NCBI RefSeq assembly: GCF_031432215.1 | Contig: NZ_JAVKGN010000002.1 | Coordinates: forward strand, 1-64,000 | From: Halodesulfurarchaeum sp. HSR-GB | Lineage (GTDB): Archaea > Halobacteriota > Halobacteria > Halobacteriales > Halobacteriaceae | Length of the DNA: 64,000 nt | Reading direction: 5' to 3' | Shown: positions 1 through 9,832 of the stretch, in pieces | How positions within the stretch are numbered: the stretch's first letter is position 1 | Layout of the letters: every line of letters starts with the position of its first letter | The notes under the pieces: generated by a model | Seen by the model: the letters and a program-made list of their open reading frames with translations, nothing else | Told to the model about the DNA's origin: nothing | The model's database searches: none | Translations under genes and position numbers: made by a program

Positions 1-1
1 T

Positions 2-694
2 CAAATTGGTGCAACCGATTATACCGTGAATGCCAATGAGACATCAGCGACACAAGATCCCTCATTATCAGTAGAGGGTACAACCGTCTTCATACATTCA
101 GGGGTCTTCGACAAGAAACAAACTGTCGACGTCCCCTCATCTCTCCTGTCGACAGAGCCTACCCAATTCAACATCTCCACTTCGGACGGAACAATGAACT
201 GGACTGCCAACTACACAGCTCAAGCAGCACTCACTTCTACCACGGTCGAAGTAGGGGATAAATCGCACGTTTGGCCTGACGATTTCTCAGGATCAGGTAC
301 TCTACCCCTACCATCAGATGACTTGCCCGCCCAGGTCAATATCTCCTCACTAACGACCGGAGAACAATCAATTTCGATCCATACAGAGCCAGTAGAAGGC
401 ATTGAAACGAAAGCCGAAGCAACACTCGTCTATGACGGAAATACAAAGCAAAGCACAGATCCCGAGGTCACAATAATCAAACCAGACGGCTCATCTAACA
501 CGATGAAACTTCCAGATTCAGCCCTTGATGATGGCGAATTGATGTCCCAATTCGATACAACGATTCCACCAAATTGGCTTGGGACGAGAGAGAACGAAAT
601 CATCGTTCGAACAGCAGACGATTCAGTCGTTTCGGCGACAATCACCACAAAAGGCCTCGAGTACCAGAACAAATCACTTGATTACGGTAGCTGA
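2..694 (+). CDS. Exported/surface protein, C-terminal part (5' end outside window)
   Basis: The frame is open from base 2 to the TGA at 692-694, so the N-terminus lies upstream of the window and 230 residues are visible. A GTG at 26 is in frame, but the residues before it (QIGATDYT) have the same composition, so it is probably internal. The visible part is rich in Thr, Ser, Asp and Asn with alternating hydrophobic residues, as in beta-sandwich domains of haloarchaeal cell-surface proteins, and has no obvious membrane segment. I recognise no family. It ends about 155 bp before the first gene of the conjugation operon, so it may be a related surface component, which is inference. Confidence 0.7.
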   Translation, partial: QIGATDYTVNANETSATQDPSLSVEGTTVFIHSGVFDKKQTVDVPSSLLSTEPTQFNISTSDGTMNWTANYTAQAALTSTTVEVGDKSHVWPDDFSGSGTLPLPSDDLPAQVNISSLTTGEQSISIHTEPVEGIETKAEATLVYDGNTKQSTDPEVTIIKPDGSSNTMKLPDSALDDGELMSQFDTTIPPNWLGTRENEIIVRTADDSVVSATITTKGLEYQNKSLDYGS

Positions 695-740
695 TAACTA
701 CTCTTCTTATTCGTCCCAAGTCCCTGAGTTTTAAGTCAAG

Positions 741-821
741 GTCCAATTTACATATAGGGTACAGGGTGTTACGTAATACTCACCCGGGTCATCGTTCCAA
801 GCGAGGCCCCTAGAGTAACAC
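741..821 (+). promoter_or_regulatory. Candidate promoter with downstream inverted repeat for the conjugation operon
   Basis: A TATA-like box TTTACATATAG lies at about 748-758. Some 10-60 bp downstream an inverted repeat is formed by GTGTTAC (766-772) and GTAACAC (815-821). The next gene starts at GTG 850, so the transcript would have a leader of about 70 nt containing the repeat. This could be an operator or an RNA structure controlling the operon. Confidence 0.4.
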
Positions 822-849
822 TCCGGAACAGACACCAGGTGCTATAGGC

Positions 850-1173
850 GTGAGCAAGACAGGAAACGAAGACCAAAACGGAGAGAGCACCACTCTCGGT
901 CAGAAGGATGGGCTCCCCATGGTTCGGACTACATCAACCGTCGAACCGTGGCAGATGGCCTATGTCCCCCTCAAGAGCGACGTAAACGGTTCAGCTCTCC
1001 TTCGGGATGCAATCTCCGAACAGTTTGAAGAACCATCCGGATACAACAAACAAGAAATCACCAACGCGCTCGAGAAAATCCACGAACACGGCATTTCCCC
1101 AAAAGACGCTATCAAGATGAGTAGCTCGCTAACTGACCTCCTCAACAAACCTCAAACACTCTCCAATGAGTGA
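850..1173 (+). CDS. Small hypothetical protein, first gene of the conjugation operon
   Basis: A 107-aa soluble acidic protein with a GTG start. The N-terminal 35 residues look disordered; the C-terminal half is predicted helical (ISEQFEEP, then NALEKIHEHG and DLLNKPQ). I recognise no domain. Its last codons overlap the start of the pilin-like gene by 8 bp, so the two are translationally coupled. A similar phrase (INEHGIDS) occurs in the cytosolic tail of the VirB6-like protein encoded at 4327-6033, hinting at a shared small helical motif. A regulator or chaperone of the secretion system is a guess only. Confidence 0.65.
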   Translation: MSKTGNEDQNGESTTLGQKDGLPMVRTTSTVEPWQMAYVPLKSDVNGSALLRDAISEQFEEPSGYNKQEITNALEKIHEHGISPKDAIKMSSSLTDLLNKPQTLSNE

Positions 1174-1591
1174 CAAGACAATCTCGATCGGCTTCGGCAG
1201 ACCGACTCGTATCGCACTGATCACCTTCATCCTCTTCGGAGGATTACTCACCGCAACGACCGGCACCGCAATGGCCCAAGACTACGACGAAGATGACCCC
1301 GGATACGCTCTCTGTACAACGCCTTTCATTGGAGAGATCTTTAACTTCCTGATCAACTTCATCGTCTACGGAGGGATCGTCCTCGGGATTATCGGCTTCG
1401 CTGGTGCAAACCTGATCAGTGCAATCCCATACGTCGGCACATTCATGGGCGAACAAGTGAAGGCGTGGCAAGGTAATGCAATCCTCAGCCTCGGAAAGCT
1501 TCTGGTCATTCCTGCAATAATCATCGCAATGCTCTCTGTCGCAGGTATTGGCCTTCCAGTCTGTGTTGATCTCGCGATCTGGACAGGATAA
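1166..1591 (+). CDS. VirB2/TrbC-like pilin-type membrane protein
   Basis: A 141-aa protein. An N-terminal signal peptide (about residues 14-37, ending AMA-Q) is followed by an acidic stretch with one Cys and two long hydrophobic segments (about 52-80 and 108-135) separated by a short loop containing GTFMGEQVKAW. Signal peptide plus two closely spaced TM helices at this length is the topology of VirB2/TrbC major pilins of type IV secretion systems. Sequence similarity is too weak to name the subfamily. Position agrees: second in an operon that also encodes VirB6-like and VirB4-like proteins. Two Cys (positions near 46 and 133) could form a disulfide outside the membrane. The gene ends at the ATG of the next one (TAATG overlap). 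Confidence 0.65.
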   Translation: MSDKTISIGFGRPTRIALITFILFGGLLTATTGTAMAQDYDEDDPGYALCTTPFIGEIFNFLINFIVYGGIVLGIIGFAGANLISAIPYVGTFMGEQVKAWQGNAILSLGKLLVIPAIIIAMLSVAGIGLPVCVDLAIWTG

Positions 1592-3408
1592 TGCGACCAT
1601 CCACCACCACACTCCTCATAGTGCTGGTTGGTGGACTCCTCCTAGCGAGTGCTCACCCGATCGCAGCCGCAGATAGCGATACCAAGAACGGGATTCCGAC
1701 GAACGAGACGGATATCTATTTCTCAGAAGACCCAGACAACTACACGTCTACTGCCGATTACTACGACCTTACAGGCTCAAACCGAACTGCGATTGCGGCG
1801 CTCGCAAACGGGACAGATATCTACTTCAAACAGCCACCAGACCAAGTAGAAACTTGGAATTCGAACGATTTCGATGATCTACAGCCAGAGTTTTCAACTG
1901 ATACCGACACTTCGATCCACCCAGAAGGTGCCACAACGAAGGATGGTAGCAGGTTCATTGACGACGCCCATGTCTCCCTCTACAGTATTACACCATCTAC
2001 AGAGTTACACCGCACCAATGAGCAATCTAAGTACTATGTCGGACGATCTGGGACTGTAAGAGCCCTCGTCGATTACCGTATCGACCACCCGCTCGATGAC
2101 GTCGATCCAGGAGACGGAAAATTAGTCGAATGGGAGTTGCTCGATGCAAGCATCGAAAAAACCTACCTGATAGAAGGCACCCAAATCCCGGACGATGGAT
2201 ATCGTGGCAACACGCTTGGCACGGAAAACGGAGATACCCATACACCGGAATTCAATTACACGATTCGCGGGAAGGGGAAGAAAGACACGAGCCTCACAGT
2301 CGTTTCCGAGATCGACGTTGAATTCCTGAAAACCACACAGCTCGAGAAGACCAAAATCGAGCAAGTGTGTGAGCAGGTGACGACGGAGAACGGAACTTAT
2401 CTCGAATGTACAGAAGAAGAGGCGACGTATTGGGACGAAATCACCGAGACGCTTGATGAATCAGTCGTCGTTTCGCAAACCCTAGATCCGGTCAATACCC
2501 GCCAGTCGCAACAAATGGTCCAGAAAATCATTCACCCAACTGGACAGCGGGACTACGCAATCACCATCGAGGGACGACCTTGGGGGCAGGTCAATACGGG
2601 CGATAACGTTTCTGTAACCTCCCGATGGCGGTATTTCTCTCGGGGTAGTGCAGAGTGGGTATCAATAGTATCCGAAACCGACTCGGGGACAAGCGAAATC
2701 GATCTGGGGGCGACCCCTCTCCAAACGCATGGATTCCCCCATCAACACAACGATATCGGTGGGCAAACATCGATCGGTGAACCTGAAATCAAATCACTTT
2801 CAGAGACAAATATCTCCAACCCGCCTGAATTTTCGGATGCGATTAATCTGCCCGTTACGAATGAATCATACACCTATTCCCATAAATTCGCAATCCTCGA
2901 TCCTGGGTCAGCCCCCGATATACAGACTAAAACAGTCGTGAACGGGGATGAAGCAATCAGCGTCGAAGGACCGACTACCCGCATACGGGAAACCAATCTG
3001 GACCTCAGAATCCTCGAGCAAAACGCTTCCCACGTTTTAGTGCAAGCCCACCTCACAGAAAACGAAACGGGCTCGCCAATTTTGCTTCAAAATCGGAAAG
3101 GGAATATCACAGTTCAGGGGCAAAGCAAGAAGACGAATTCGAGTGGATATGCAGAACTCATCGTTGGTCAAGATTCACTCATCACAGCAGAGTACGACGC
3201 CACGCCTTGGTATGAAACGGACAACCCAACCGTGTACGCGAGCTCCTCAGCCAGCGTGACACCGGCAAATACAGACCTCTACTACAACTCGGCAGGATAT
3301 CTATTTAAATTAGGACTACAAGGAATTCCAATTATCCTCCTCACCACATATCTTGTTGATCACATTCCAATGGTCGATATTTGGCCGCCATGGAGGCATT
3401 TACTATGA
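1591..3408 (+). CDS. Large exported protein with C-terminal membrane anchor, T4SS operon
   Basis: A 605-aa protein. It starts with a Sec signal peptide (hydrophobic core LLIVLVGGLLLASAHPIAAA), followed by about 530 residues of extracellular, Thr/Ser/Asp/Glu-rich sequence with a predominantly beta pattern, and ends in one TM helix (about 570-592) and a short positively charged tail. Two Cys occur close together (EQVCEQ and YLECTE), perhaps a disulfide. Many N-x-S/T sites suggest N-glycosylation. I do not recognise the family; by position it is a conjugation-specific surface protein, possibly the mating-pair or envelope-spanning component replacing VirB7/9/10, which archaea lack. It overlaps the upstream gene by one base. 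Confidence 0.75.
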   Translation: MRPSTTTLLIVLVGGLLLASAHPIAAADSDTKNGIPTNETDIYFSEDPDNYTSTADYYDLTGSNRTAIAALANGTDIYFKQPPDQVETWNSNDFDDLQPEFSTDTDTSIHPEGATTKDGSRFIDDAHVSLYSITPSTELHRTNEQSKYYVGRSGTVRALVDYRIDHPLDDVDPGDGKLVEWELLDASIEKTYLIEGTQIPDDGYRGNTLGTENGDTHTPEFNYTIRGKGKKDTSLTVVSEIDVEFLKTTQLEKTKIEQVCEQVTTENGTYLECTEEEATYWDEITETLDESVVVSQTLDPVNTRQSQQMVQKIIHPTGQRDYAITIEGRPWGQVNTGDNVSVTSRWRYFSRGSAEWVSIVSETDSGTSEIDLGATPLQTHGFPHQHNDIGGQTSIGEPEIKSLSETNISNPPEFSDAINLPVTNESYTYSHKFAILDPGSAPDIQTKTVVNGDEAISVEGPTTRIRETNLDLRILEQNASHVLVQAHLTENETGSPILLQNRKGNITVQGQSKKTNSSGYAELIVGQDSLITAEYDATPWYETDNPTVYASSSASVTPANTDLYYNSAGYLFKLGLQGIPIILLTTYLVDHIPMVDIWPPWRHLL

Positions 3409-3478
3409 GGGGGAAGGTTTTTTGTTTCCTTGTCGAGAATCGGAGAGTAATTCAGCTAGTTCCATCCATCAGCAGACC

Positions 3479-4324
3479 ATGAGCCAGCAAATCACCCGTA
3501 GGTCAGTTCTCGGTAGCATCGCAGCAGTGGGTATCGCCTCGATCGCAGGGTGTTCTAGTTCCACGCCAGACGAAAACCAAACCGAATCACCCGATCAAAA
3601 CAGCGCCATCAAAAATTTCTCAGCTCAAGGGATGTCCATCGAAATCGAACTTTCCAACGAAGACATCGATGCCGTTCAATTGAATCATGATGGCGAGCGA
3701 GTGAAAGGCCCAGAACCCATTCCCAATTCGACTACTGTCACGTTCGACATGGGATACGACTACGATCCCGGAGAATACACGGTGAAGGGCCTCTCTAACG
3801 AAGACGAAGTTCTCGACGACACTATCACGATTCAGCCGGATCACGAGATCGTCAACATGGGACTCGGAATGAATAACCCTGAGAAAATCAGGGATCACCC
3901 ATACATTACCGACCTTGAAGACTACATCTACTTCGAGATCGAGAACCAAGGCACAGCCGCAGACAAAATCACCGGATTCAGAAGTCCAGACACGCCCCAT
4001 CCTGCAACGGACAACGAAGTGAAAAAGTCGGGTCTGTTAAACCCAGACGAGAAGGAGGTTACCTATTCTCCGATCTCACTACCCGTGGGCGAAAAAACTC
4101 TGATCGTCACCGAACCAGTATTTCTCACACTTGATGACGGTAGAAAATGGTACTGCGGAGAAACGCACACCTTTGACGTCACCCTCGTCTTTGCGAATGC
4201 AGATAACCTCAACCGCACACTCTCCTTTGAGACAACAACCACTACAAGCGAGTATGACAGTGAAGACCCCCTCGAAATAACAGATAGTGCATGTGAAGCC
4301 AGCAAACTAACAACAACCGAATAA
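3479..4324 (+). CDS. Tat-exported lipoprotein, T4SS operon
   Basis: A 281-aa protein beginning MSQQITRRSVLGS and reaching the lipobox at about residues 22-26 (SIAGC). This is a classic haloarchaeal Tat lipoprotein signal (RRSVLG, hydrophobic stretch, AGC), so I place the start at ATG 3479 although the frame is open 126 bp further upstream. The mature part is acidic and beta-rich, ending in a Thr-rich segment, with CARDB-like spacing of short beta motifs (for example VKGLSNEDE, FEIENQGTAADKI). A T-tract and GGAGAG-like patch lie upstream at 3418-3450. It probably sits on the outer membrane face beside the secretion channel; the specific role is unknown. Confidence 0.8.
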   Translation: MSQQITRRSVLGSIAAVGIASIAGCSSSTPDENQTESPDQNSAIKNFSAQGMSIEIELSNEDIDAVQLNHDGERVKGPEPIPNSTTVTFDMGYDYDPGEYTVKGLSNEDEVLDDTITIQPDHEIVNMGLGMNNPEKIRDHPYITDLEDYIYFEIENQGTAADKITGFRSPDTPHPATDNEVKKSGLLNPDEKEVTYSPISLPVGEKTLIVTEPVFLTLDDGRKWYCGETHTFDVTLVFANADNLNRTLSFETTTTTSEYDSEDPLEITDSACEASKLTTTE

Positions 4325-4326
4325 CA

Positions 4327-6033
4327 ATGGTCAGCATAGGCGAAGCCGTTGGAAATGCGATTCAAGCTGCAATTAATTGGTTCGCAACCAAATTATCTGA
4401 GGGATTCAAACCCCTTGTTGAGCCGATCATCGAGATGATTTTGAACACTCCCGTCCCCAAGCGGGAGATCGACGGAACGGTTACTCCGGCGATATTCAAC
4501 GAACCAACAAACAATCTTTTCCCAGAAGTCTATAGTTCGTATTACGAAGCGATCGTTGCCGTTCTTTTCTTAGGAATGGTCGCTTTCATGGCCCACTCAT
4601 TGTTCTCAATGATAGGCCTCGTAGGTGACAATACAGGCCTCAAAAGTAAATCGAACTGGTTCAAACTTCTCTTCGCTGTGCTTCTGGGGTACCCCTTCCT
4701 CATGGTGGGGTTACATGGGTTCAATATCCTCACACACCTTTTCGCCTCAGGTGAGACAATAGACACCATTTCTTCGATAGTTGGAACTGCCTTCGTTGCT
4801 GGGGTTGGTTTCTCTGCAATGGGGGGTGCGCCGATAGCAGCTATTGCAGGTGCAGTCTCAACTTTTGCCGTAGTGGCGGCCCTAGCATTCCTCGTGTTCC
4901 ATTCGATGTACCTCATGTTCTTCCCGATGTTTGCCCCCTATTTCATGCTCTTCTACTATGGAGAAATCCCCGTCTTGAAAAAAGTCTCAAAGGTTGCATT
5001 CACGCTCTGGGTGATTCTTGGAGTAAGCAAACCGCTGATGGCAGGCCTTCTCTCAATAACAACCACATTTATCGATGGTGCAGGAAGTGCGATATTCTCA
5101 GGCCAAATTGCTGAAGGGCTCCTAGCCTTGCTGGTCGCACTATCTATACCATTGATACCGATAGTTGTCCCAACAGCCCTCATCTGGGGTGTGGTATCAA
5201 TGGCAAGCGGCGGAGGAGCTCAAGGAGCAATGATGGGGGCCCGACTTGGGTCGAGATCACCGCCTGCAATGGCCTCTAAAGGGGGTTCAGGAGGGGGCTT
5301 TGCTACAGGCGCATTGGGAGCAGGTCCCGCAGCAACAAGTAGTGGTCCCCGGCCCGGTTCAATCGGAGTTACCCGACCCGGACATACCCTTCGGTCGGGG
5401 GCCGCAACCGTCAAAGAAGCAGCCGGAAAAGCACCGGGGGCAATTAAAAACAAAAATCCAGGTTTCACAAGTGGAGGCCGGTCCCAGATTGCAGGCCAAC
5501 AAGTGAGTCTGCCAGATTTCAATATGCCCTCTCGAGAACAGATGTCCATCTCAAGTGAGGCTAAAGGAAGTCTCAAACAAACAATACCCTATGGAGAGGC
5601 CGCTACAACAGCAGCAGCGAAAGGGAAAGGAGTCGCTTCAAGCGCCACAGAACGAGCCCTCAACACGGCTCCAGACGCCAAATGGAGCTTGCAGAACCGT
5701 TCGAAGTTCCAAGACTCTCTCGATACTATCAATGAGCACGGAATTGATTCTGACACTGGGCAAGAAGCCCTCGGTAAGGTCACCGAAATCATGGAGGAGT
5801 TGCCTGAAGGTGGCAAAACAAAATTCGCCCCAGATGAGGACGAAATGCTAGCCCAAATCTCGACTGGAGGGGCGAAATCAACTATGGTCAATTGGGAAAA
5901 TGATACCCAAAACACGATGACAAAAGTCATGGATGAACTAGAATCACGATCTGAAAAAATCAGCTTCAACAATTCGAAGTATAACTCGGTCAGAGAAGGA
6001 GAAAACGATCTGGGGTTGACCAATGGCGACTAA
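4327..6033 (+). CDS. VirB6/TrbL-like polytopic membrane protein
   Basis: A 568-aa protein. An amphipathic N-terminus (about 1-45) precedes roughly seven hydrophobic segments between residues 75 and 295, including VLFLGMVAFMAHSLFSMIG, a glycine/alanine-rich stretch (GVGFSAMGGAPIAAIAG) and a final pair ending IWGVVSMASGGG. The remaining 270 residues are a Gly/Ser/Ala-rich then helical cytosolic tail. This architecture (N-terminal amphipathic part, 5-8 TM, long low-complexity tail) is that of VirB6/TrbL channel components. It starts 2 bp after the upstream stop and overlaps the downstream gene by 11 bp, so it is embedded in the T4SS operon. Confidence 0.75.
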   Translation: MVSIGEAVGNAIQAAINWFATKLSEGFKPLVEPIIEMILNTPVPKREIDGTVTPAIFNEPTNNLFPEVYSSYYEAIVAVLFLGMVAFMAHSLFSMIGLVGDNTGLKSKSNWFKLLFAVLLGYPFLMVGLHGFNILTHLFASGETIDTISSIVGTAFVAGVGFSAMGGAPIAAIAGAVSTFAVVAALAFLVFHSMYLMFFPMFAPYFMLFYYGEIPVLKKVSKVAFTLWVILGVSKPLMAGLLSITTTFIDGAGSAIFSGQIAEGLLALLVALSIPLIPIVVPTALIWGVVSMASGGGAQGAMMGARLGSRSPPAMASKGGSGGGFATGALGAGPAATSSGPRPGSIGVTRPGHTLRSGAATVKEAAGKAPGAIKNKNPGFTSGGRSQIAGQQVSLPDFNMPSREQMSISSEAKGSLKQTIPYGEAATTAAAKGKGVASSATERALNTAPDAKWSLQNRSKFQDSLDTINEHGIDSDTGQEALGKVTEIMEELPEGGKTKFAPDEDEMLAQISTGGAKSTMVNWENDTQNTMTKVMDELESRSEKISFNNSKYNSVREGENDLGLTNGD

Positions 6034-7108
6034 CGAAATCCAAGGCGAACGGCCAGAAGGACGGCTCGTAATCGACTCACTCAAAGAACCATCCGTCATT
6101 CCTATGTTGGGATGGAGCGAGGTAGATACCTTCTTCGGGTTGGGAGCTCTCTCAATAGGAGGGATCATTGGAGTGATTCTAAACCTTCAATGGTATTTTG
6201 TCCTCGGATTAGGGCTTCTCACAGGCGGGATCGGAATGGCATTAGTCAACGCAGCACCGCCATATGGGAATGTTATTGAGTTCTTCAAAACGGTAAGCTA
6301 CTACACCAAGCACCACAATAAGGTAAAGAATCAAGCCGAAGCGGCTATCGAAGCAAATGATTCCCTTATCGCACAATTTCAGACGCCCGAAACTACTCGA
6401 GAACGCACGAATATCAAACGATTCATTCCCAAATATGGCCTGATTGAACGCACAACTGGCGAATTCCAGGTTATGATGAAATATTACCCTGCGAACCAAG
6501 ATTTCGTCGAACCGCAGGAACTAATCGATCTGATCAACACTATCGAGCAATGGGCCATCACCGATGGGAATTTCGACTGGGATTGGTGGGTCACAACCAA
6601 ATCAGTTGAAACAGAAGAATACATCGTAAACCTACAAGCCAAACGATATGACACCTCCAACGACCGAACAGTGATCGAACAAGAACTTCTCCGATCAATG
6701 GCCACAGAGGAGGCCGAAACCATCCGACGCAGCTCCGAAGTGCCAGAATACTACTTCCTTATCGATGTCACAATCAAGGAGGCCTCAGATGACTACGTGG
6801 GCGATAAATCTACTCTCCAACGGGCAGCTGAAACGCCCGTTATTGGGACACTATTTAAGGGATTCGTTGAATCACAAGAAGAATTGACTGAGGAAGAGAA
6901 ATATGATCAAATGCTCTCTGTCATCCAGCGCCGAGTCAACAAGATATCACGACTGGCGGAGAACCTTTCTGGCGCACGGATGGAAACCGTCCCAATAGAG
7001 GATTACATCAAACTCCAATTCGAGTACTGGAACGGTTACTCAACCGATCTAACCACACCCAGACAATCACCGATCGTCAAACCCGAAGAACCTCAAGGTG
7101 AAGCATAA
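6023..7108 (+). CDS. Two-TM T4SS protein with VirB4 N-terminal-like domain (PrgI/VirB3-type)
   Basis: A 361-aa protein. Two adjacent TM helices (about 34-52 and 56-76) are followed by a cytosolic domain of about 260 residues with an alpha/beta pattern. A short TM hairpin of this kind is typical of PrgI/VirB3 proteins, which pair with VirB4. The C-terminal part (VIQRRVNKISRLAENLSGAR, then PIEDYIKLQFEYWN) resembles the end of the N-terminal domain of CagE/TrbE/VirB4 proteins. I infer a VirB3-VirB4N arrangement split from the ATPase encoded next. It overlaps genes on both sides (11 bp upstream; TAATG downstream), consistent with stoichiometric co-translation. Confidence 0.65.
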   Translation: MATNEIQGERPEGRLVIDSLKEPSVIPMLGWSEVDTFFGLGALSIGGIIGVILNLQWYFVLGLGLLTGGIGMALVNAAPPYGNVIEFFKTVSYYTKHHNKVKNQAEAAIEANDSLIAQFQTPETTRERTNIKRFIPKYGLIERTTGEFQVMMKYYPANQDFVEPQELIDLINTIEQWAITDGNFDWDWWVTTKSVETEEYIVNLQAKRYDTSNDRTVIEQELLRSMATEEAETIRRSSEVPEYYFLIDVTIKEASDDYVGDKSTLQRAAETPVIGTLFKGFVESQEELTEEEKYDQMLSVIQRRVNKISRLAENLSGARMETVPIEDYIKLQFEYWNGYSTDLTTPRQSPIVKPEEPQGEA

Positions 7109-9768
7109 TGATGCCAGCAATCGCCTCAGAACTTCAAGAACCGATTTTCTACATACCAAGGGAGCTATGGAATTACGTCGTGAAGCCCCTCCCTTCCGTT
7201 GATGGCGCCTGTTCGACACCTGAATGTGCCGTCCCTCTCAGTGTTATTCTGATGTACGGTGCTCTACTCATCGGAATAGCTCTTCTCTTCTCAATCATCA
7301 GAGATTGGCGATCCAATGTAAAATCAAGCAGTGGTTCAGATTCGGACGATGGTGATTCTGACGGCCCAGACACATCAATACCCGAAGATTCTCTCATTCA
7401 ACGGCTCCCAGGCCCAATTGCCAAACTAGCAGTCAAATTCATAGGAGGCAGTTCAACAACCGGATCCGACTCAGATTCCGAAGGGAACGATCAGACAAGC
7501 ACAAAACCCGGTACAATTGAAAGCGATGAGGATCAAGAAGATCCCTTAGATACCAACGTTCCCACAGTTGAAGAACTCCACCAGCAACAAATTGCCTCGA
7601 GTGGGATCAATGACAGTTGGAGAAGCACCCAAACCGGCCAGTATCATCGGCGGGTTATGGTTGCCGATCCTGGAAAAATGGACGACGAGATAACCGTGGG
7701 AGGCCTACTGAAATTCTTCTCAGATCCCACCAATCAATTCGACATGAATGTCAGGGTCAAGCCAATTGATCCTGAGAAGGCCAAAAAAGAAGCCCAAGAG
7801 CGAACCGAAGGGCTCCAGGACTCAGCGAGTATCTTCAGCCAGGAAGGCCAAGATCAATTCATGGCGGGTGATTTCATCGAAGAAGCACAGAAAACAGCTG
7901 CGCTCGAAGAGGATTTCGACAATTCCCGCCCATTCAAAGTGGCAATTTACGTCTCAGCCAGAGCGAAATCAAAAGAAGAACTCGAGAACATCGTCGAGAA
8001 TATCCGCCGACAATTCCGTCGAGACGCAAACATCGAGCTTGTTACCCTTGAGGGTGAACAGAATCGGGGAAGCGTGGCAACGTCTCCGATTGCCGACGAT
8101 CCATTTTCAAACATGGAAACGTGGCACAACTTCTGGTTCGTGACCACAGCACGGGGCGTTGCGACCCTCCTCAGTTCATCAACCGAATCAACTGTCGTAG
8201 AAAGCGATGGTCAATTCTGGGGAACACACGCACTAAACGGGACGCCTATCATCAAAAACCCGTTCAACTCCCCGAAAAACTACAATATGACGGTTATCGG
8301 GGAGTCAGGGACCGGAAAGTCTCTCTACCAAAAATTCCTCGGAGCAAGCGCCGAAGTCCTCTTCGACGACACGAAGCTCATCGTCCTTGACCCACTCGGA
8401 GGGTTCACAGGACTCGCAGAAGCGTTTGACATCAATCCTATCACCGTCAGTGGTACACAGACAATTAACCCCCTCGAGATCGAAAAACCGCCAGAGGAAG
8501 TCATCAAGAGTGCCGAATGGTCCGATGACAGAGACCCCCTCGGGATGAAAATTAGCGAGGTAAAATCCTTCGCTCAAAACCTTGCAGCGGAAAACAACAT
8601 CACATTGAATAGAGAACTCCCAATATTCGAGCGAATCATCCTCGAGGTCTACGAAGATGCAGGAATTACAAGAGACGTCCGAACACACGGCAAAAAATCG
8701 CCGACCTTCGAGGACGTCTTCGAAAAGATCGATGAGATTGCCGTGGACGTTGAGGACTGGATGGATGGAGTCGCCATGGGAGCAGAAACCGAAACCATCG
8801 AGCGACACCTTTCGACTCTCAAAAACGTCTTCCGACCTCTGAAACACGGCAAATATGAGAATCTCGTTGGAGAAACTGATGTCAAGATTTCCGACGAGGA
8901 TATGGTCTACCTCAGTATGGAACAGCAAGACACCGGATCCGGAGGTGGTGCCGGTGTTATGGGCCAAATCTTGTTCAGCCGGATCTACGAACACGCCAAA
9001 ACGACGCCAAAGAACGTCATTTTCGTGATCGACGAGGCCCGGTTCCTCTTCCGAGATAGCGACTCCCTCGAATTCCTCACTCAGCGGGTCCGCCAATCAC
9101 GCCACCACAACATGTCTATTCGGTTCATTACTCAGGAGATTCAAGACTTCTTCTCCTACGACGGTGCCGAGGGGATCGTGAAGAACAGCACGTTCAAAAT
9201 CATCCACAACATCCCCCGGAGTACAGCCAAGGAATATCAGGATATCCTTGGTCTCAAAGATGCTCATATCGACTTCATCGTCGACATGAACACAGGTGGG
9301 ACGAACGAAGACTACTCCGAAGCACTCGTCCAAATGCCAATGGAGGGTGGGGAAATTAAATGGATTCCTGTAATGATCAGCCCCAACGAAACACAAATGG
9401 CAATCATCGACTTCGATGGCGATGAAGACACCCGAGCCGATCTACCTGGTGTCTCGGATCAAATCAGCCAATCTGCAATCGTCAGAGAACTACGAGCCCG
9501 GATGCGAACCGGAGAAACATCGCATGAGGCCGCACTTGACTCAGCCCTTGAAGATTGGCAAAAGCCAATCGTCAAATTCCTCTCGGATGAGGATATCAGC
9601 ATCACCCTCGATCGGGTAGCAGAAGGGGTCGATATACAAACTGCCCTCAGAGAACAGGGGATTGAACGACTCAAATGGGTCGCAGGAGAAACAGCCGGAC
9701 CCACAACAGCCAACGAGATAGAAGAGATATTCGAAGAGAACATCCCCCAAATCGAAGAAAACGTCTAA
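7108..9768 (+). CDS. virB4: VirB4-like conjugation ATPase
   Basis: An 886-aa protein. One N-terminal TM segment (about 46-66) and an acidic linker precede a VirB4-type N-terminal domain (about 190-350) and a RecA-like motor. Walker A is GESGTGKS near residue 398, Walker B is VIFVIDEARF near 636-645, and an arginine-rich stretch (RVRQSRHHNMSIRFITQ) follows at about 660, as in VirB4/TraC. The length is typical of the family. It powers assembly and substrate movement in type IV secretion. It is the last gene of the 850-9768 operon and is followed by a T-rich stretch at about 9788-9800. A second Met immediately follows the first (ATGATG). Confidence 0.92.
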   Translation: MMPAIASELQEPIFYIPRELWNYVVKPLPSVDGACSTPECAVPLSVILMYGALLIGIALLFSIIRDWRSNVKSSSGSDSDDGDSDGPDTSIPEDSLIQRLPGPIAKLAVKFIGGSSTTGSDSDSEGNDQTSTKPGTIESDEDQEDPLDTNVPTVEELHQQQIASSGINDSWRSTQTGQYHRRVMVADPGKMDDEITVGGLLKFFSDPTNQFDMNVRVKPIDPEKAKKEAQERTEGLQDSASIFSQEGQDQFMAGDFIEEAQKTAALEEDFDNSRPFKVAIYVSARAKSKEELENIVENIRRQFRRDANIELVTLEGEQNRGSVATSPIADDPFSNMETWHNFWFVTTARGVATLLSSSTESTVVESDGQFWGTHALNGTPIIKNPFNSPKNYNMTVIGESGTGKSLYQKFLGASAEVLFDDTKLIVLDPLGGFTGLAEAFDINPITVSGTQTINPLEIEKPPEEVIKSAEWSDDRDPLGMKISEVKSFAQNLAAENNITLNRELPIFERIILEVYEDAGITRDVRTHGKKSPTFEDVFEKIDEIAVDVEDWMDGVAMGAETETIERHLSTLKNVFRPLKHGKYENLVGETDVKISDEDMVYLSMEQQDTGSGGGAGVMGQILFSRIYEHAKTTPKNVIFVIDEARFLFRDSDSLEFLTQRVRQSRHHNMSIRFITQEIQDFFSYDGAEGIVKNSTFKIIHNIPRSTAKEYQDILGLKDAHIDFIVDMNTGGTNEDYSEALVQMPMEGGEIKWIPVMISPNETQMAIIDFDGDEDTRADLPGVSDQISQSAIVRELRARMRTGETSHEAALDSALEDWQKPIVKFLSDEDISITLDRVAEGVDIQTALREQGIERLKWVAGETAGPTTANEIEEIFEENIPQIEENV

Positions 9769-9832
9769 CGGTCTTCGCCCAACCACTGTTTATTTGTTTT
9801 CCGGCAAGGTGCAGAGGGGTGGGGGTAAACGG

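Noticed and set aside
8305-9096. 263-aa minus-strand open frame inside virB4
   Set aside because: Lies entirely within the ATPase domain coding region containing Walker motifs on the + strand.
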